Assembly (NCBI RefSeq): GCF_000380245.2
Contig: NZ_HG428741.1
Span: 1,315,286 to 1,379,285, forward strand
Length of the DNA stretch: 64,000 nt
Direction of reading: 5' to 3'
From: Bacillus massiliigorillae
GTDB taxonomy: Bacteria; Bacillota; Bacilli; Bacillales; DSM-1321
A program made the translations under genes and the position numbers. A model generated the notes under the pieces. The model saw only the letters and a program-made list of their open reading frames with translations, was not told the origin of the DNA and did not search any database. This document shows, piece after piece, positions 60,958-64,000 of the stretch (within the stretch, counting starts at the first letter, position 1; the number at the start of each line of letters is the position of its first letter).

Positions 60958-61677
60958 TTAATGATTTTGTAAATCTATATTTAAAAGTTCATTAAGAACA
61001 TTTAAATCAATTAATAAGTAGTGATTAAGCAGTTTAGCTAAACCTTTGTAAAAATCTGTATCAGCCTGCTCAATAACACCATCTGTGAATTCGTTCACAA
61101 ATTTGGATAAATGATTATTTATAAAAGATTGTTGCTGTTTTAGTAAATAATAAATTTCAGGCAAAGCATTCGGATTATCTTGCTGACATGATTCAATACA
61201 AAGTTGATTCAAATGAAACATGAAGTCTAATTCTAAGCCAATGTGGTCGTCTGCTTCCATATGATCAGCAGATTGGAAAGCAAATTGTTTATAAAGATTT
61301 CGAACTGCCATTGTAGTACCTTGAAATAAGAGACCGTCATTTGAAACATATGCAGATTCATATGGTTTAACTTTAATTTCAAAAGGACCAATGAACATTT
61401 TTGTAAAATCCCAGTGTAGGTTTTCATAATCTTCATTTTTGTTGACTGGATCATACGAAGAAAGGTAGTTCTTAATATCTTGAATACCTTCTTTAATTCC
61501 TTCTGATTCCTCTTGAAAAGGGAATAGGTCAATCATATTTTGATAAGCGAAAGGCTTTAAATATTCTTTCGAAGGTTCTTCGATGAAGAATCTTCGTAGA
61601 ATATCATAAGCAAAATTTCGCGCATGAAAGATGTTTAGCACATCTTCTAATTTCATACTTTCCTTTGTAGCTTGCAT
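60958..61677 (-). CDS. TorD/DmsD-family chaperone
   Basis: 239 residues, helical. F-I-G-P-F-E-I-K-V-K-P-Y-E-S-A-Y near residues 100-115 and D-D-H-I-G-L-E-L-D-F-M near 148 match the TorD family, which holds the molybdoenzyme until its cofactor is loaded and guards the Tat signal. An inner ATG at 61656 with AAAGGAAAG is an alternative start. It lies 18 bases before dmsA. Confidence 0.88.
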   Translation of the reverse strand: MQATKESMKLEDVLNIFHARNFAYDILRRFFIEEPSKEYLKPFAYQNMIDLFPFQEESEGIKEGIQDIKNYLSSYDPVNKNEDYENLHWDFTKMFIGPFEIKVKPYESAYVSNDGLLFQGTTMAVRNLYKQFAFQSADHMEADDHIGLELDFMFHLNQLCIESCQQDNPNALPEIYYLLKQQQSFINNHLSKFVNEFTDGVIEQADTDFYKGLAKLLNHYLLIDLNVLNELLNIDLQNH

Positions 61678-61738
61678 TCTCTTCGTCCTCTCGTAAAAAA
61701 AGTAATAAGTATTGAATAGTAGGGAATCGTATGATTAT

Positions 61739-63040
61739 CTACTTTGTTGTAAGAACTTCAACATGAACTTCACGGATATTCTGACCTTGACCATCATTTT
61801 CAACCACATTTGAGGATAACAAGATTTCAACATCTGTATGTTGTATCAACTCAATAGCGTCAGTAGGGAATTGAATAAAATCATAGTCACTATTCATAGT
61901 AAAAGGGAAGTTATGCTTTTTTAGAATAGACTTAACTTTGTTCTTGTCACTGCCGAAAACTTTAGCTGTTTTAAAGTAATAATCTGTTGATGAAAACTGA
62001 TATGTTTTATCCAATTTGGCATCAAAATTTTGCTGATAAATTTGTCCAGTGAATTTGTTTTCTAGTGAACAATAATGAACGCCCAATTGAAGATTTTGTT
62101 CAATCGCAAAGTCCACTAACTCTAAACTTAATCTTTCACTTTCTGCAATAGCTAGGCCACCTGCATACCAAAAGTTGTAATACACATCATAAGGTGGGTT
62201 CTTCAGTTCAAAGCCATTCTCTTTAAATTTGTTGGCATTTCTGAAAGGGAAGCATAGCTCTAATAAATTAATACCAAAGATATTGAGACGGTCTAATTGT
62301 ATTAGAAGCTCTTTCATTCCTTCTCGCGTACCAGGCATAACTGGCATTTCAACCATTACTATAGGAATATATTGATTTGCTAACTCAATTTGACGCAAAA
62401 TATGCTTTTGTTTTTGTTTAGAATCTTCTAATTTGATACTAAAACGTAATTCATCAAGAGAAGCGTCTTTTAATTGCTGTAAAATTTCTTTCGTTAAAAA
62501 ATCACCCGTTGTATATAAGCGGGTATGGCTTTGTGGAGTTAATTCTTGTGCAAGCTTAAAGAACTTAATCGTTTCTTCAGGATGTAATAGAGGTTCTCCA
62601 CCTGTTAATGCAAGATGTGTTAAATTTACACCTTGTTGGATTAAGTCGGAAAGCTCTTGATTGGCATTTCTTTGATTATTTAAATAAAAATGATAGTTGT
62701 CTTGGTTTTCGTTAAAACAAAAATAGCAATCGCGATGACATTTTAGTGAAATAAAGGATGTATAACTACCAGTACCAGTTTGGCATGCCTCACATGCACT
62801 GGAAATCTTGCCGTTGGAAACAACGCTTTTACAATTATTTCTTACTAGTGCACCTTTATTGTTCAATTGATTGATTTTTGTGAAATAATTTTCTTTTTGA
62901 TTATTTTCTTGTTCTAAAGGTAATCCAAATTGTGAAATATGTTCTAAAGTTGTATCTTGAATATCATTATAGATAGCCAAATATGCTTTTAATTTTTTAT
63001 TGGTTACATTGACATTACTAGGTTGAGATAGGGGATTCAT
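61739..63040 (-). CDS. radical SAM protein with unusual Cys spacing
   Basis: 433 residues. The radical SAM motif C-H-R-D-C-Y-F-C is near residues 96-103 and G-G-E-P-L-L near 145. Upstream cysteines (C-K-S-V...C-E-A-C) near 68-86 may bind another cluster. The C-terminal half has few cysteines. It precedes the torD-dmsABC genes and probably belongs to the same unit; it could modify a peptide, cofactor or tRNA. The function is not known. AAGGAAGTG precedes the ATG. Confidence 0.82.
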   Translation of the reverse strand: MNPLSQPSNVNVTNKKLKAYLAIYNDIQDTTLEHISQFGLPLEQENNQKENYFTKINQLNNKGALVRNNCKSVVSNGKISSACEACQTGTGSYTSFISLKCHRDCYFCFNENQDNYHFYLNNQRNANQELSDLIQQGVNLTHLALTGGEPLLHPEETIKFFKLAQELTPQSHTRLYTTGDFLTKEILQQLKDASLDELRFSIKLEDSKQKQKHILRQIELANQYIPIVMVEMPVMPGTREGMKELLIQLDRLNIFGINLLELCFPFRNANKFKENGFELKNPPYDVYYNFWYAGGLAIAESERLSLELVDFAIEQNLQLGVHYCSLENKFTGQIYQQNFDAKLDKTYQFSSTDYYFKTAKVFGSDKNKVKSILKKHNFPFTMNSDYDFIQFPTDAIELIQHTDVEILLSSNVVENDGQGQNIREVHVEVLTTK

Positions 63041-63206
63041 TGATCCACTTCCTTTTGTATTTGTAAATAACTAGAAAAGATTTTAACTTCTAGGTGTGAA
63101 TTATATCACAATATCTATAGGTTGTGAGTATAGGTTTTATAAATTGTAATAGGTTTGACACATATTAGTTGGTAATTTATGTGATTAATATATTTTGGAA
63201 AATTAA

Positions 63207-63245
63207 AAACGGTAGGGGATATAAAGATTCCCTACCGTTTTTGTA
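63207..63245 (-). terminator. intrinsic terminator of the second dmsC
   Basis: AAACGGTAGGG (63207-63217) pairs with CCCTACCGTTT (63230-63240); a T-run follows on the minus strand. Confidence 0.88.
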
Positions 63246-63252
63246 TTCTTGA

Positions 63253-64000
63253 TTACGCGCCTAATACGTAAAAGAAGTATCTGCTCATACCTTCAGCAAT
63301 CAAGAAGATTACCAATGAGGCATAGATTAAGGAATAATTGACCTTTTTCTTCATCGAAGAAAGAGCTAAGTATCCTAGACCAGCAAGACCAATTGCTTCG
63401 ATAATCCAACGAGCACCAATGAAACCTGAATATGATGCTAGTTTTTCAGAAGCAGAAACAGTATTAATAAGTTCCATATCTGCAACATATCCGTTAAACA
63501 TAGCAGTACCTATTAATTGAATCGCTACTCCGAAAATACCGATTGCAAATGCCCATTTTGTGATAGATTTTAAATTATCACCTTTAACAGTATTTACTAG
63601 TAAACTAGCACCTAATACAGGACCTAGAGTGAAGGCAGTTCCATAGAACACTAGGTATGTATTTATATGATCCCAGCCGTTAACTCTTGTCACTTTGTAA
63701 AGTTGTGCCATACAGAAAATATCTGCTAAACCTACGATTCCTGTAATAAGCATTAGTACTGGATTGATTTTTTTCTGAACAAGAGCTAATCCAGCTGTAA
63801 TACATGCTAGAGCAATGAAAAGACCTGTTACAACAATTTCGTTACTCATCCAAGATGAACCAAATCCTCTAACTGCGTTCAAAGCATGAATTGGTTTACC
63901 TAAATGGAAGAAGGAAGCAATTAATCCAATAACGGATACCACAGCAATAATAATTAGTGGTAGCTTCATCATTTTGAACATATCTTCGCCATTTTTCTTT
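63253..64000 (-). CDS. dmsC: second DmsC-family anchor subunit (5' end beyond window)
   Basis: The minus-strand frame runs from the window edge (K-K-N-G-E-D before M-F-K-M-M-K) to 63253. It is a close paralogue of the DmsC at 56940: the L-P-L-I-I, S-F-F-H-L-G-K-P-I-H-A-L-N-A, R-G-F-G-S-S-W-M-S-N-E and final R-Y-F-F-Y-V-L-G-A segments match almost exactly. An internal Met is not the true start. It implies another dms-type operon outside the window. Confidence 0.9.
   Translation of the reverse strand, partial: KKNGEDMFKMMKLPLIIIAVVSVIGLIASFFHLGKPIHALNAVRGFGSSWMSNEIVVTGLFIALACITAGLALVQKKINPVLMLITGIVGLADIFCMAQLYKVTRVNGWDHINTYLVFYGTAFTLGPVLGASLLVNTVKGDNLKSITKWAFAIGIFGVAIQLIGTAMFNGYVADMELINTVSASEKLASYSGFIGARWIIEAIGLAGLGYLALSSMKKKVNYSLIYASLVIFLIAEGMSRYFFYVLGA

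Overview
The window comes from a low-GC, endospore-forming Gram-positive bacterium of the order Bacillales. Evidence: SpoVAC/SpoVAD with DUF1657 proteins, a YxcD-type protein, AGGAGG-type ribosome sites with frequent TTG and GTG starts, bacillus-like tRNA and 5S genes, intrinsic terminators after most units, and a CcpA-type cre site. It reads as one ordinary chromosomal segment carrying two large catabolic islands.

Region 1 (1-6.5 kb): a MaoC-like protein, a PAS-containing sigma-54 activator, a near-consensus -24/-12 promoter with nested TTCGCA half-sites upstream, then an operon (acyl-CoA dehydrogenase, BadI-like ring hydrolase, AliA-like CoA ligase, BadH-like dehydrogenase). I read it as aerobic breakdown of cyclohexanecarboxylate to pimeloyl-CoA. 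Region 2 (6.5-17 kb): a Cys-rich spore-surface-like protein, two tiny reading frames followed by terminators, an M29 aminopeptidase, an acetyltransferase-like protein, a chemoreceptor, an acetoacetyl-CoA-reductase-like SDR, a Tet(M)/EF-G-like GTPase, a CoA-transferase and a small membrane protein.

Region 3 (17.1-38.7 kb): a tryptophan/anthranilate catabolic island, visibly less AT-rich than its flanks. KynA, KynB and KynU convert tryptophan to anthranilate. An HpaB-family monooxygenase probably makes 3-hydroxyanthranilate. 3-Hydroxyanthranilate dioxygenase, ACMSD, aminomuconic semialdehyde dehydrogenase and a RidA-type deaminase give 4-oxalocrotonate. Tautomerase, decarboxylase, hydratase, aldolase and acylating aldehyde dehydrogenase finish at pyruvate and acetyl-CoA. 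No kynurenine 3-monooxygenase is present. A decayed flavin reductase gene lies beside the monooxygenase and a decayed MFS transporter fragment beside the intact transporters. Three IclR regulators, one TetR regulator, two aromatic-acid MFS carriers and an amino acid permease serve the island. Two copies of one palindrome connect an IclR gene with both lower-pathway operons.

Region 4 (38.7-53.8 kb): small proteins, a GntR-ABC transporter unit, an exonuclease-BRCT protein, a reduced mobile-type spoVA operon lacking spoVAE, an MBL hydrolase, an Imm48-like protein, BcrC-like phosphatase, a tRNA-Val/Arg/Gly plus solitary 5S cluster, a metallophosphoesterase, an ECF sigma/anti-sigma pair and a TSUP exporter. 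Region 5 (53.8-64 kb, minus strand): an APC permease and a DMSO-reductase-type molybdoenzyme locus (radical SAM protein, TorD chaperone, DmsA, DmsB, DmsC and a polyferredoxin), with a second DmsC running off the window end.

All identifications rest on reading sequence motifs and order; no database search was run.
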